64,000 nucleotides of DNA, from the NCBI GenBank assembly GCA_041394905.1, contig JAWKHJ010000002.1:186001-250000 (forward strand). The letters run 5' to 3'. The DNA is from RI-231 sp041394905. GTDB lineage: Bacteria > Acidobacteriota > Terriglobia > Bryobacterales > UBA6623. The position numbers and the translations under genes are program-made. The notes beneath the pieces were generated by a model that was given only the letters and a program-made list of their open reading frames with translations, searched no databases and was not told where the DNA came from. Below are positions 26,971 through 35,721 of the stretch, in pieces; position 1 is the stretch's first letter; each line of letters starts with the position of its first letter.

Positions 26971-27660
26971 ATGTCGTATTGGGCAAAAACGGCGGCCAGA
27001 CTGGCTTCGCTGATGTTGGTTTTGGGCGTGTCGTCCGCTTTCGGCGCTTTGTACACGTTCAATTTGACGTCGCCAACGCGCATTGCCAGCACCACAGGCG
27101 GCGGCCTCGTCGTGGCCTCGGTTGAGGACGCGGCGGTCACCATTCAGCTGACGGCATTGGCAACTCCGCAAAACAACGGCAGTATTGTTGTTTTGACTCC
27201 TGACGGCGCCGGCGTGGACGACGGTAACGGCGGTGGCGCGAATGGCGAAGACGACATTGACGGCGGCGCGGGAGCGGAAGGCTTGGTGCTTACGCCCCTG
27301 GTCAGCTCCCCATCTCCCTTTAGCATCGTTTCGATCACCTTCAACAACACTGACGCCACCCAAGGCGGAGACGCCTCGCGGGTCTATCTCGACCACACGG
27401 CTGTCGACAACTGCACGCTCGCAAATGATTGCACGACGGTCGACATCGATAGCTCGAATCCCTACCAGTGGGTGCCGACCGTGAATTCGCAGCAGTTCAG
27501 CACGAACGTGACGTTCCGCAACGACGATGGTAATGACGACTACCGCGTGTCGCAGATCGTGCTCGACATCACCCCGGCCGCCGTGCCTGAGCCGTCCACC
27601 TGGACGCTGTTCGGCCTCGGCGCCGCGGCGCTGGCCTTCCTCCGTCGCAAGCGCAGCTAA
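26971..27660 (+). CDS. PEP-CTERM sorting-signal surface protein
   Basis: A 229-residue exported protein. The signal peptide is 'ARLASLMLVLGVSSAFGA'. The mature part is a Thr/Ala/Asp-rich beta-sandwich-like domain, with a Gly/Asp loop 'VDDGNGGGANGEDDIDGGAG' that could bind calcium. The C-terminus is a textbook PEP-CTERM tail: 'PEPSTW', a hydrophobic helix 'LFGLGAAALAFL' and 'RRKRS'. Such tails are cut by an exosortase and are linked with extracellular polysaccharide. The exosortase is not in this window. The gene stands alone between a sigma-54-like promoter and a strong terminator. ATG 26971 has a good ribosome binding site. Confidence 0.88.
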   Translation: MSYWAKTAARLASLMLVLGVSSAFGALYTFNLTSPTRIASTTGGGLVVASVEDAAVTIQLTALATPQNNGSIVVLTPDGAGVDDGNGGGANGEDDIDGGAGAEGLVLTPLVSSPSPFSIVSITFNNTDATQGGDASRVYLDHTAVDNCTLANDCTTVDIDSSNPYQWVPTVNSQQFSTNVTFRNDDGNDDYRVSQIVLDITPAAVPEPSTWTLFGLGAAALAFLRRKRS

Positions 27661-27681
27661 GCCGGCCGCAGAACGAACCGC

Positions 27682-27717
27682 AAGAGGCGACGGGCGACCG
27701 TCGCCTCTTCGCTTTTT
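27682..27717 (+). terminator. rho-independent terminator of the PEP-CTERM gene
   Basis: A perfect 12-bp stem, AAGAGGCGACGG (27682-27693) with CCGTCGCCTCTT (27698-27709), carries a GCGA tetraloop and is followed by CGC and five T. Confidence 0.92.
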
Positions 27718-27749
27718 GGGCGCTCGCCGGTGTGCGACAATGGCGCCTC

Positions 27750-28727
27750 ATGCGGCCTTCGGTACTGGTCACCAAGCATCTCTATCCTCAGGCTCTCGAT
27801 CGAATCGCGAGCGCGCTCGAGGTCGACTACCACGACGAGCGCGCCAGTATGTCGCCGGACGCGCTCAAGGCCCGCCTGCAGGGCAAAAAAGGCGTCATCT
27901 GTCAGCTCACGGACAAGATCACCCCGGCCCTCCTCGACGCCTGCCCGGATCTCGAGGTCGTCTCGAATGTCGCCGTCGGGTATGACAACATCGATGTCGC
28001 CGCCGCCACCGAGCGGGGCGTTGTCGTGACCAACACGCCGGGCGTGCTCACCGACACGACCGCAGACTTGGCCTTTGCCCTGATCCTCGCCGCCGGGCGG
28101 CGCTTGACCGAGTCGGAACGCTTTCTGCGCGACGGCAAGTGGGGCGAATGGTACATCGACCTGCTTACGGGCTTCGACATTCACGGAGCGACGCTCGGAC
28201 TGCTCGGCATGGGGCGCATCGGCCAAGCGGTGGCCCGCCGAGCGCGCGGGTTCGACATGCAGGTGCTTTACCACAACCGTAGCCGGCTGCCCGAGGCCGA
28301 AGAAGCGGCGCTCGGGGCGCGCTATGTGTCTTTCGATGAGCTTCTTGCCGAATCGGACTTCCTCTCGGTGCACGTGCCGCTCTCGGACAAGACACGCCAC
28401 ATCATCGACGCCGCCGCGTTACGAAAAATGAAGCCGACGGCAATTCTGGTCAACACGGCGCGCGGTCCGGTCGTCGACGAAGCCGCTCTGGCGGACGCTC
28501 TGGCGGACGGAGTGATCGCCTATGCGGGCTTGGACGTGTTCGAAAAAGAGCCCGAGGTGAACGCGAAGCTGCTCGAGGTCCCCAACGTCGTGCTGGCTCC
28601 GCACATCGGCAGCGCATCGGTCGCAACGCGAACTCGTATGTGCGTGATGGCAGCGGAGAACTGCTTGGCCGTGCTGACCGGCAAGCGTCCGGCGAATCCG
28701 GTCAACCCGCAGGTGCTGGGAGACTAG
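27750..28727 (+). CDS. D-2-hydroxyacid dehydrogenase (glyoxylate/hydroxypyruvate reductase)
   Basis: A 325-residue NAD(P)H-dependent reductase. The Rossmann motif 'LGLLGMGRIGQAVARRARGF', the catalytic Arg region 'AILVNTARGPVVDEAALADA', the Glu in 'DVFEKEPEVN' and the catalytic His in 'VVLAPHIGSAS' mark the family. The phrase 'VSNVAVGYDNIDV' is typical of glyoxylate/hydroxypyruvate reductases. The next gene, 6 bp on, is glycerate 2-kinase, so the likely flow is hydroxypyruvate or glyoxylate-derived tartronate semialdehyde to D-glycerate to 2-phosphoglycerate. I chose ATG 27750 because GACAAT (27736-27741) is 8 nt upstream. Confidence 0.88.
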   Translation: MRPSVLVTKHLYPQALDRIASALEVDYHDERASMSPDALKARLQGKKGVICQLTDKITPALLDACPDLEVVSNVAVGYDNIDVAAATERGVVVTNTPGVLTDTTADLAFALILAAGRRLTESERFLRDGKWGEWYIDLLTGFDIHGATLGLLGMGRIGQAVARRARGFDMQVLYHNRSRLPEAEEAALGARYVSFDELLAESDFLSVHVPLSDKTRHIIDAAALRKMKPTAILVNTARGPVVDEAALADALADGVIAYAGLDVFEKEPEVNAKLLEVPNVVLAPHIGSASVATRTRMCVMAAENCLAVLTGKRPANPVNPQVLGD

Positions 28728-28733
28728 GGAGCG

Positions 28734-30030
28734 ATGAAATCGCGTTTGCGCGCCTTGTTTCTCGACACCCTCTCTGAGTTGTCGCTGGACGTCGTGATGC
28801 GGGAGCGCATTCGGTGCGACTCGGGCGTGCTCGAGGTTGGCGGCGAACGCGTGGAGATCGACTCGTACAAGAAGGTGCTGGTCGCCGCGATCGGGAAGGC
28901 TGCCGGGCCGATGGCGCGCGCATTCGTGCGTGCGGTCGAGCCCAAACGCGTGTCCGGCGTGATCGTCAGCTCGACGGAAACTCCCGATCCGCCGCCGTAC
29001 TTCTTGACCTACGTCGGCAGCCATCCCTACCCGGACGCCGGCAGCATCCATGCGGCGGAAGTCGCTCTCGGGATGCTAAGCGATCTGGCAGAGCATCACC
29101 TGTTTGTTTGCCTGCTCTCGGGCGGCGGCTCGGCTATCTTCGAGAAGCCCGTCGATCCCTCGATCTCGACGGACGACCTGCGCGATTTCTACCGCACGCT
29201 GGTCACGTGCGGGGCCGGCATCGTCGACATGAACGTGTTGCGCAAGCACTTCTCGGCGGTGAAGGGCGGCCGACTGGCGGAGCGCGCGCAACCGGCGCGC
29301 CAGATGACGCTCTACGTCTCCGACGTCCCCCCGGGGGAGCCTTCGACGGTGGCCTCGGGGCCCACCATGCCGGATGAGTCGACGGTGGATGACTGCTACC
29401 GGCTGGTCGACAAGCTCGGCATCCGCGAGCGCCTTCCGCAGTCGATTCGCCGGCTGCTCGACGAGCGCCGTGTGCCGGAGACGCCCAAGCCGGGCTCAGA
29501 TGCTTTCGCGTCATCGTCGTGGCACTGCCTGCTCGACAACCAGGCGGCGCTCGAAGTGATCGAACGCCGCGCCCGCGAGTGGGGCTGGGCGATCGAGACG
29601 GACCTCTCAGTGGACGATACGCCCGTCGCTGAGGCCGCTGACAGCCTGCTGGCCCGCCTGGAGCGCCTGAAGGCTGCTCATCCGGACAAGCCCGCTGCTG
29701 TCCTGACGGGTGGCGAGCTCTCGAGCCCTGTCACTGGCGACGGCCGCGGAGGCCGCAACCAGGCCTTCGTGCTCGACTGCGTTCCCAAGATCGCGGGACG
29801 GTCGATCGCAGTCGTCAGCGCCGGTACGGACGGCATCGACGGCAATTCGCCGCGGCGGGCGCCGTGGCCGACGGACAGACATTGGCGCGCGCTGTCGCTC
29901 TCGGTATGGACCCGGTGAGTTCTACCGCCGTTCGGACGCCTTCACGTTCTTCGAGCGCCTGGGTGATGTGCTCATCACCGGGCCGTCAGGGAACAACGTG
30001 CGCGACATCCGCCTGCTCGTGGCGGAGTGA
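28734..30030 (+). CDS. glycerate 2-kinase (MOFRL family), frameshifted near the end
   Basis: Phosphorylates D-glycerate to 2-phosphoglycerate for entry into glycolysis. The N-domain shows 'KKVLVAAIGKAAGPMARAFV' and 'FVCLLSGGGSAIFEKP'. 'DMNVLRKHFSAVKGGRLAER' and 'SDVPPGEPSTVASGPTMPD' are diagnostic, as is the MOFRL segment 'AAVLTGGELSSPVTGDGRGG' to 'VVSAGTDGIDGNSP'. Near 29850 the frame moves to 'VADGQTLARAVALGMDP', and near 29925 it moves again to 'YRRSDAFTFFERLGDVLITG' and 'GNNVRDIRLLVAE'. The whole protein would be about 432 residues. It forms an operon with the reductase upstream. Confidence 0.88.
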
Positions 30031-30031
30031 T

Positions 30032-30808
30032 TCAGCGAGCGGCCTCGTAGAGGATGATTGCGGCGGCGACGGCCGCATTCAGAGACTCCACGCGGCGAGT
30101 CGGGATGTGAATCTCTTGCGCTTTGTCGGCCAGCACGGCTGAAACTCCATGGGCCTCCGAGCCGATGACGATTGCGGCGCTCGCAAGCTCGGCGTCGACC
30201 AGGGGCGTGCCCCCGTGCGCGGCTGCGGCGAGTAGCGGGCGACCGGCCTCCGCGCACGCGGCGAGCGCCGCTTCAGCCTTTAGGCCGGCTACGATGGGCA
30301 GCCGAAATAGTGCGCCGGCCGATGCGCGCAACGTCTTCGGGTTATCCGGCCAGGCGCTGCCCTTGGTCAGCAGCAGCCCCGCCGCCCCAAACGCTTCCGC
30401 CGAGCGTGCAATCGCGCCCACATTGCCCGGGTCAGCCACCTGATCGAGGATGAGGAGCGGGCCGGGTAACGAGACTAACTCGTTGATCTGCCATGTCTTA
30501 GGCCGGACGAGAGCGAGCAGTCCCTGGCTGTGCTCGGTGGTCGCGAGCTCGTCGAAGATTTCGTCCGAGACGAGACGGATCGGCGCCCCCGAGCGTTCCG
30601 CCAGCGCATGCGAGGCCGGAGCGGATCGATCGGCCAGAACGACGGTTTGGATCTCAGCGCCGCAGTCCACGGCTTCATCCAGCAAATGCGGCGATTCGGC
30701 CAGCCAAAGGCCCTCCGCCGTTGCTCGTCCACGCCGCGCAGCCTTGCGAATCGTCTTCAATAACGGGTTCGCCGAGCTGGTCAATCGCAACCCCGAATCC
30801 GCTTGCAT
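30032..30808 (-). CDS. TrmH/SpoU family RNA 2'-O-methyltransferase
   Basis: A 258-residue SPOUT-class enzyme that methylates the 2'-OH of a nucleotide in rRNA or tRNA with S-adenosylmethionine. An N-terminal RNA-binding substrate domain ('NPLLKTIRKAARRGRATAEG', 'ELATTEHSQGLLALV') precedes the knotted domain. Motif 1 is 'LILDQVADPGNVGAIARSAE', motif 2 'AIVIGSEAHGVS', motif 3 'IPTRRVESLNAAVAAAIIL'. The set is complete. The exact target (RlmB-like 23S rRNA or another) cannot be told. TATTAC (30823-30818) is 9 nt before the ATG. It converges with the glycerate kinase gene with one base between. Confidence 0.88.
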   Translation of the reverse strand: MQADSGLRLTSSANPLLKTIRKAARRGRATAEGLWLAESPHLLDEAVDCGAEIQTVVLADRSAPASHALAERSGAPIRLVSDEIFDELATTEHSQGLLALVRPKTWQINELVSLPGPLLILDQVADPGNVGAIARSAEAFGAAGLLLTKGSAWPDNPKTLRASAGALFRLPIVAGLKAEAALAACAEAGRPLLAAAAHGGTPLVDAELASAAIVIGSEAHGVSAVLADKAQEIHIPTRRVESLNAAVAAAIILYEAAR

Positions 30809-30885
30809 CGCCCCAGCGTAATAGAATGCTAAGGGCGGCGCCGCGTTTCGGGGCGTCCGCCGGGGCGAAAAACGCCCGCGATTGG

Positions 30886-31491
30886 ATGACGACGCGCCAA
30901 AAAATCGTTCGTCGGTTGATCTTGCTCGCCTTTTTGGCCCTGCTCTTCGCGGCCGGGGCGCTGGGGGTCGTGTATTTCGAAGTCTCGCGGCAAGCCAACC
31001 GCGACGAGGCGCGTCCCGCGGATGCCATCGTGGTGCTTGGCGCGGCGCAATACAACGGGAAGCCGTCTCCCGTCCTCAAAGCGCGCCTCGATCACGCGCT
31101 CGAGCTCTACGAGCGGAAGCTCGCAAACCGCATCATCGCAACCGGCGGACACGGTCTCGGCGCCAAGTTCTCAGAGGGAGAGGTGAGCCGGCAGTATCTC
31201 TCGGAGCATGGCGTACCGGCGGAGTTCATCACCGTCGAGACGACGGGGCAATCGACCATGCAGAGCGTCGCAGCCGTCGGGGAAATCATGGACCGCATGC
31301 GCCTGCGCAGTTGCATCGTGGTCAGCGATGACTATCACATGCATCGAGCCAAGAAGATGCTCGAGGACGCCGGGTTGCTCGTCTACGGCTCGCCCCGTGA
31401 GGCAGCGCCGAGCGATGAATGGACGCGGCGCAAGCGCTTCCTGCGGGAATCCCTCAGCTACTTAATGTGGCGGATCGGCATTCGCGTGTGA
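30886..31491 (+). CDS. YdcF/ElyC-like DUF218 membrane protein
   Basis: A 201-residue protein with one N-terminal membrane helix ('RRLILLAFLALLFAAGALGV') and an extracytoplasmic DUF218 domain. 'ADAIVVLGAAQYNGKPSPVL', 'ATGGHGLGAKFSEGEVSRQY' and 'SCIVVSDDYHMHRAKKMLED' are the conserved blocks. ElyC of E. coli affects envelope and lipid-carrier metabolism; a similar role here is inference. ATG 30886 places the helix correctly. Another in-frame ATG at 30826 would add 20 poorly conserved residues. TAGAAT (30822-30827) may be its -10. Confidence 0.82.
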   Translation: MTTRQKIVRRLILLAFLALLFAAGALGVVYFEVSRQANRDEARPADAIVVLGAAQYNGKPSPVLKARLDHALELYERKLANRIIATGGHGLGAKFSEGEVSRQYLSEHGVPAEFITVETTGQSTMQSVAAVGEIMDRMRLRSCIVVSDDYHMHRAKKMLEDAGLLVYGSPREAAPSDEWTRRKRFLRESLSYLMWRIGIRV

Positions 31492-31510
31492 CGCACGCGA
31501 CCGAAAAGCC

Positions 31511-31536
31511 AAACCCCGCCATCGCTGGCGGGGTTT
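31511..31536. terminator. bidirectional terminator between convergent genes
   Basis: A perfect 11-bp stem, AAACCCCGCCA with TGGCGGGGTTT, has a TCGC loop, with A-rich and T-ended flanks on both sides. It lies between the YdcF-like gene and the DUF1080 gene. Confidence 0.8.
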
Positions 31537-31555
31537 AGTGGATTTGGGGTGGCGC

Positions 31556-32194
31556 TTAGTCCAGCGGCTTGACGCGGATGTTCTTGTAGTAAACCGTGGA
31601 GCCTGGGTCGTGCCCTTGCAGGGCGAAGCTCGAGCCGGCGCCGATGTAGCGGCCGTCCATGCCCTTAGGGGGCGTCCAGTCGTCAGGTTGCGTCCAATCC
31701 ACCTGCTTCTTGCCATCGATGAAGATCTGCACGTGCTTCCCTTTGACGATGATGTGCTCGGTGAACCACTTGTTGTCGACCGAAGGAGGGTTCTTGACGT
31801 CATCGACGGCGTAGAGACCGCCTGAGCGCCGCCAATCGGTGTGCGAGTTGTTGACTTGCACCTCAAAGCCCTTCGAAGGCCAGCCATCCGCCTGGTAGTC
31901 GGTGTCGAAGTAGATGCCGCCGTTGGAATGCGGCTTTGTCATCACGTCGACCTTGAGCTCGAAGTCCTTGAATTTGCCGCCGTGGACGTCGCCGACATAG
32001 TAGAGGTGCGCCCTCGGACCGTTGGCGACGATGGCGCCGTCTTCGATCTTGAACGTGTCCGGGTTGTCGACCGACTTCTTCCAGCCGTTGAAGGTCTTGC
32101 CATCCCAAAGCGAGATGAAGCCTTTTTCGGCGGCCGCGGAAAAGTGGGGAAGCGCCAACGCCAGCAGACAGGCGGGCAGCAGGATTCGTTTCAT
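31556..32194 (-). CDS. exported DUF1080 (3-keto-disaccharide hydrolase-like) protein
   Basis: A 212-residue protein with a signal peptide ('RILLPACLLALALPHFSAAA') and one concanavalin-like beta-sandwich of the DUF1080 family. 'GFISLWDGKTFNGWKKSVDN', 'EDGAIVANG', 'NGGIYFDTDYQADGWPSKGF' and 'VQVNNSH' are conserved. Some members hydrolyse 3-keto-disaccharides, so a role in periplasmic sugar breakdown is plausible. GGGAG lies 7 nt before the ATG at 32194, which fixes the start over a longer open frame. Confidence 0.88.
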   Translation of the reverse strand: MKRILLPACLLALALPHFSAAAEKGFISLWDGKTFNGWKKSVDNPDTFKIEDGAIVANGPRAHLYYVGDVHGGKFKDFELKVDVMTKPHSNGGIYFDTDYQADGWPSKGFEVQVNNSHTDWRRSGGLYAVDDVKNPPSVDNKWFTEHIIVKGKHVQIFIDGKKQVDWTQPDDWTPPKGMDGRYIGAGSSFALQGHDPGSTVYYKNIRVKPLD

Positions 32195-32288
32195 GGAGAG
32201 CTCCCTTTTGCGTCGCTCCACATGGGCGACCAAGCGCAGGATACCAGGGGGTCAACCGAAGCGTCCAGCCGCCTAAGGAAGAGCCTGT

Positions 32289-32792
32289 CTAGGGTTCGGA
32301 GTAGGCGAACGGGCTGGGCTTTTTACCCGGCTCGGCTAGCCCTCCGCGCTTGTGGCGCTTTTGGCGGACTGAGAGCTTCTGCGCGACTTCGCCGTAGCGA
32401 TGATCGTTGCCAAGTTCGACCACTTCGATCTCCACCCGGGCGCGCCCAGCGTCGAGGAAACCCAACTCTTCGGCGGCGGCGCGGGTAACCACAATCATCT
32501 CGTTGGTTTTGGGTCCCGGACGGTCGGTCACGCGCACTTCAATCGTTTCGTCGTTATCGAGGTTCGTGATGCGCAATTTGGTGTCGAAGGGATACGATCC
32601 GATTGACGCCGTCAGATCGTCCTGATCTACAAGTTGGCCGTTCGCCATCGTCTTGCCGACGAACCAATCGGAGTAGAACCCTGCGTTCCCTTCCTTTCGA
32701 CTTTGCGCGGCAGCGCCAAACGCCGCGGAAAAGAGCAGGACGAGCAAAACAATTCCGGCTACAAATGGACTCGAATTTGGGCGCACGATCAC
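32289..32792 (-). CDS. RlpA-like double-psi beta-barrel protein
   Basis: A 167-residue exported protein. An N-terminal hydrophobic signal ('FVAGIVLLVLLFSAAFGAAA') is followed by a double-psi beta-barrel: 'GNAGFYSDWFVGKTMANGQL', 'GSYPFDTKLRITNLDNDETI', 'EVRVTDRPGPKTNEMIVVTR'. RlpA proteins are lytic transglycosylases acting on denuded glycan at the septum; the key 'VRVTDRGP' Asp region is present. No SPOR domain follows, and the tail is basic. The start is a GTG at 32792 (or 32786). Confidence 0.78.
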   Translation of the reverse strand: MIVRPNSSPFVAGIVLLVLLFSAAFGAAAQSRKEGNAGFYSDWFVGKTMANGQLVDQDDLTASIGSYPFDTKLRITNLDNDETIEVRVTDRPGPKTNEMIVVTRAAAEELGFLDAGRARVEIEVVELGNDHRYGEVAQKLSVRQKRHKRGGLAEPGKKPSPFAYSEP

Positions 32793-32881
32793 CCATGAAC
32801 GTAGCGCGGGTCTAACTTGCGAGTCAACGCTTGGGCCGTTTATTCCGGCGGATTGCAGTCCGGATATTGGGCTGCAATCGG

Positions 32882-34717
32882 CTAGCGGGGCAAGGCGAAG
32901 GCGATGATCTCGTCGCCGGACTTGGTGCGTTGCTTGCCGCCGCCGCCGGCTGCGATCACCACGTATTGGCGCCCGTCGACGGCGTAGGAGCACGGCGTCG
33001 CATACCCGCCGGCGTTGAGCTGCGTTGACCAAACCTCGCGGCCGCTCTTGGAATCGAAGGCGCGGAAGCGCTCGTCGAGCGTCGCCCCGATGAAGACGAG
33101 TCCGCCGGCAGTGGCGCACGATCCGCCGATTTGCCGCGTGCCGGTTTTGCCGTATTTGGGGTCTTCGCCCAGCGGCTCACGCCAAACGAAGTCGCCAGTG
33201 CGCAGATCGATGCAGGTCATGTGACCCCAAGGCGGACGCATGGGAGCGCGCTGCTCGTGGTCGAAGAAGCGGATGTACCCGGTGTGGCCGTAGCGGTAGC
33301 CCTTATCCTTCTCGGCCGGCACGAGTTGCATGATGTTGGCGTTCTCGCTCGAGTTGACGAAAACGTAACCGAGCCCGGGGTCGAAGGAGCCTCCGCCCCA
33401 CAACGCGCCGCCGAGGAAACCCGGGCGCACGATTGTCCCTTCCAGGCTGGGCGGCGTGAAGATCGGCCCATGCCGGTGCTTGTCGAAGATCTCTTTAACG
33501 AAGGCGTGCGCCTGCGGGGAGACGTCGGTGAGGTCGCTTTCGTCGAACGAAAGTCCGCTCAGCGGGGGCGGCTTGATCGGAAACGGCTGCGTCGGCCATG
33601 AGTACTCGCCGGGAACGTCCGATGCGGGGACGGGGCGCTCTTCGACGCCGAACAACGGTTGGCCGGTCTGGCGATCGAAAACGAAGGTCAGCCCGGTCTT
33701 GGTCAGTTGTACTAGCGCTTCGATGCGCTGGCCGCCGCGGACCACGTCGCACAGCATGGGTTGCGCCGGTAGATCGTAGTCCCACAGATCGTGGTGGACG
33801 GTTTGGAAGTGCCAGAGCCGCTCGCCGGTTTCCGCGTTGAGCGCGAGCACGCAGTTGCCGAACAGGTCTTGCCCTTTGCGCTCACCGCCAAAGAAGTCGA
33901 AGGCGGCCGAGCCGAGCGAGGCGTAAAGCCGTCCGCGGCGCTCGTCAAGCGCCAAGCCCGCCCAGTTGTTTGCGCCGCCGGCCTGCCGCCAGGCGTCCTG
34001 CGGCCAAGTGTCGTAGCCAAACTCCCCGGGCCGCGGGATGGTGTGGAAGATCCACTTGCGCTTACCCGTGCGCACATCCCAGGCGCGGATGTGGCCGGGT
34101 GCGGCCGGTCCTGGGCCTTCGCCGCCTCCGCCGCCGGTCAGGATCAGATCCTTCCACACGACTACGGGGCTCGTGTGGCTGAATCCGACGGTGATCTCCG
34201 CGTCGAGCTCGGTCGACAGGTTGAGAGCGCCCCCATCGGCGAAGCTTTCGACCAGCTTGCCGCTCTTGCCGTCCACGCAGTAGAGGAATTCGCCCGCGGT
34301 GGTGAAGATCCGAACCTCAGCGCCGTTCTTCCAAAACGAAACGCCGCGGCTGACGCCTCGGGAACGCCGGCTCGAGCTGCCCTCGAAAGGATCAAAGGTC
34401 CACAAGAGCTTTCCGGTGGCTGCATCGAGGGCTTGGGTCTTCACCTGCGCGGTGGTGACGTAGAGCACCCCGTCGACGACGATCGGAGTGGCTTCGATGG
34501 TCGTCTGCGGCCGCTCGAGCGAGTCGCCGGTGTGATGCACCCATGCGACCTCGAGATTGCCGACGTTGTCAGGCGTGATCTGGTCAAGCGGAGCGTGGCG
34601 CGTCGCGGCCTGATCGGCGCCGTAGTAACTCCACTCCCAGTCCTCGCCGACGGCAGAAGCGGCGGCAGGCGCGAGAAACGATGCGGCGGACGAAGCGAGG
34701 AAAGTGCGGCGATTCAC
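32882..34717 (-). CDS. PQQ-dependent dehydrogenase (quinoprotein glucose dehydrogenase type), Tat-exported
   Basis: A 611-residue periplasmic quinoprotein with an eight-blade propeller. The N-terminus 'NRRTFLASSAASFLAPAAAS' is a Tat signal. 'VAWVHHTGDSLERPQTTIEA', 'DAATGKLLWTFDPF', 'FHTIPRPGEFGYDTWPQDAW' and 'FQTVHHDLWDYDLPAQPMLC' match the mGDH-like PQQ family. It would oxidise a sugar or alcohol and feed electrons to the respiratory chain. No PQQ biosynthesis genes are in the window. The GTG at 34717 follows TAGAAT (34730-34725) by 7 nt, which supports it over longer upstream starts. Confidence 0.9.
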   Translation of the reverse strand: MNRRTFLASSAASFLAPAAASAVGEDWEWSYYGADQAATRHAPLDQITPDNVGNLEVAWVHHTGDSLERPQTTIEATPIVVDGVLYVTTAQVKTQALDAATGKLLWTFDPFEGSSSRRSRGVSRGVSFWKNGAEVRIFTTAGEFLYCVDGKSGKLVESFADGGALNLSTELDAEITVGFSHTSPVVVWKDLILTGGGGGEGPGPAAPGHIRAWDVRTGKRKWIFHTIPRPGEFGYDTWPQDAWRQAGGANNWAGLALDERRGRLYASLGSAAFDFFGGERKGQDLFGNCVLALNAETGERLWHFQTVHHDLWDYDLPAQPMLCDVVRGGQRIEALVQLTKTGLTFVFDRQTGQPLFGVEERPVPASDVPGEYSWPTQPFPIKPPPLSGLSFDESDLTDVSPQAHAFVKEIFDKHRHGPIFTPPSLEGTIVRPGFLGGALWGGGSFDPGLGYVFVNSSENANIMQLVPAEKDKGYRYGHTGYIRFFDHEQRAPMRPPWGHMTCIDLRTGDFVWREPLGEDPKYGKTGTRQIGGSCATAGGLVFIGATLDERFRAFDSKSGREVWSTQLNAGGYATPCSYAVDGRQYVVIAAGGGGKQRTKSGDEIIAFALPR

Positions 34718-34727
34718 GCCCTGGATT

Positions 34728-35627
34728 CTACCCAAGTCGGGCCAAGCGCGGCAGCCAGCCCTCCAGCCAGCCGCGCAGCTCGCGCAATTGCGCCTCGCGG
34801 TCCGGCCCGGGAGGGAACGGCAACTGCGCTGGGAACAAGCCGCGAACCTCGGCGACGGTCTTGAGCGCCCAAGGGTAGGGCATCCCTTCAAATTGATCGA
34901 TTGCCTCGTCGAACAGCTTGCCCAGGCGCTCGAAGCGGTCCTGGTCGCCAATGGCGGCGGCCTCGAACAGCGCGACGGTGACCTCAGGGATGACGCTGGT
35001 CGGGCCCGAAATCACGGCATCGAGTAGATTTCGGCGCAGCGCCTCGACCAAGACCTTGTCGTTGCCGAGGACGCGGCAGGACGGAAAGTCCGCCTGGCTG
35101 AGCTTTTCGAGAGAATCGAGCTTGCCGCTCGAATCCTTGACGCCGATCAGATTCGGAGTCTTCTCGACCAGCCGGACGATGGTGTCGGCCTCGATCGGGC
35201 TGACGAATCCGGCGAGATTGTAGATCAGGATGGGTCCTTCGATGGCGTTCGCTGCTGCGCGATAGAAGGCCTCGAGGTCCGTCTGTTGGTAGCGGTAGAA
35301 GTGCGGCGGCGGAAGCAAGAGCACGTCGGCCCCGGTTTGGAGCGCGTGCTCCGCAAGCGCGGTGACGTCGCGCAGCGTTCCCGCCCCGATACTGGCGACC
35401 AAGACGCCGCGGCCGGCGTTGACAGCGGCTGCCCGTTCCAGAATGGCTCGGCGTTGCTCCAGTGCGAGGTCGAAATACTCTCCGGTTCCGCCGGTCAGCA
35501 CGAGCCCCGTGCCGCCTTTTTCCAGGATGAGCTCGACGTTACGCTCGATAGCTTGGAGGTCTACGGCGCCGGAATCCAGGCGCGGTGTGAGGAGCGCGGC
35601 GAGCGGTCCCCGAATAGGCTTTTCCAT
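34728..35627 (-). CDS. dihydrodipicolinate synthase/N-acetylneuraminate lyase family aldolase
   Basis: A 299-residue class I aldolase with a TIM barrel. The substrate-carboxylate loop 'GTGLVLTGGTGEYFDLALEQ', the catalytic Tyr in 'GPILIYNLAGFVSPI' and the Schiff-base Lys in 'PNLIGVKDSSGKL' are all present. The TT pair of true DapA is replaced by GGTGE, so it may act on another 2-oxo acid rather than in lysine synthesis. It is followed at 10 bp by the PQQ dehydrogenase, which suggests an operon of sugar-acid breakdown. The start ATG at 35627 is preferred; GACAAT lies 12 nt upstream. Confidence 0.82.
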   Translation of the reverse strand: MEKPIRGPLAALLTPRLDSGAVDLQAIERNVELILEKGGTGLVLTGGTGEYFDLALEQRRAILERAAAVNAGRGVLVASIGAGTLRDVTALAEHALQTGADVLLLPPPHFYRYQQTDLEAFYRAAANAIEGPILIYNLAGFVSPIEADTIVRLVEKTPNLIGVKDSSGKLDSLEKLSQADFPSCRVLGNDKVLVEALRRNLLDAVISGPTSVIPEVTVALFEAAAIGDQDRFERLGKLFDEAIDQFEGMPYPWALKTVAEVRGLFPAQLPFPPGPDREAQLRELRGWLEGWLPRLARLG

Positions 35628-35721
35628 GGTCAGATCGCTATTGTCCTGCGCGCAAGGCAGCGCCCGCAATCGGGCCGCCGCACTAAGAACGTCCGAGGCT
35701 TACACGGGCGCGCTCCCTCTG

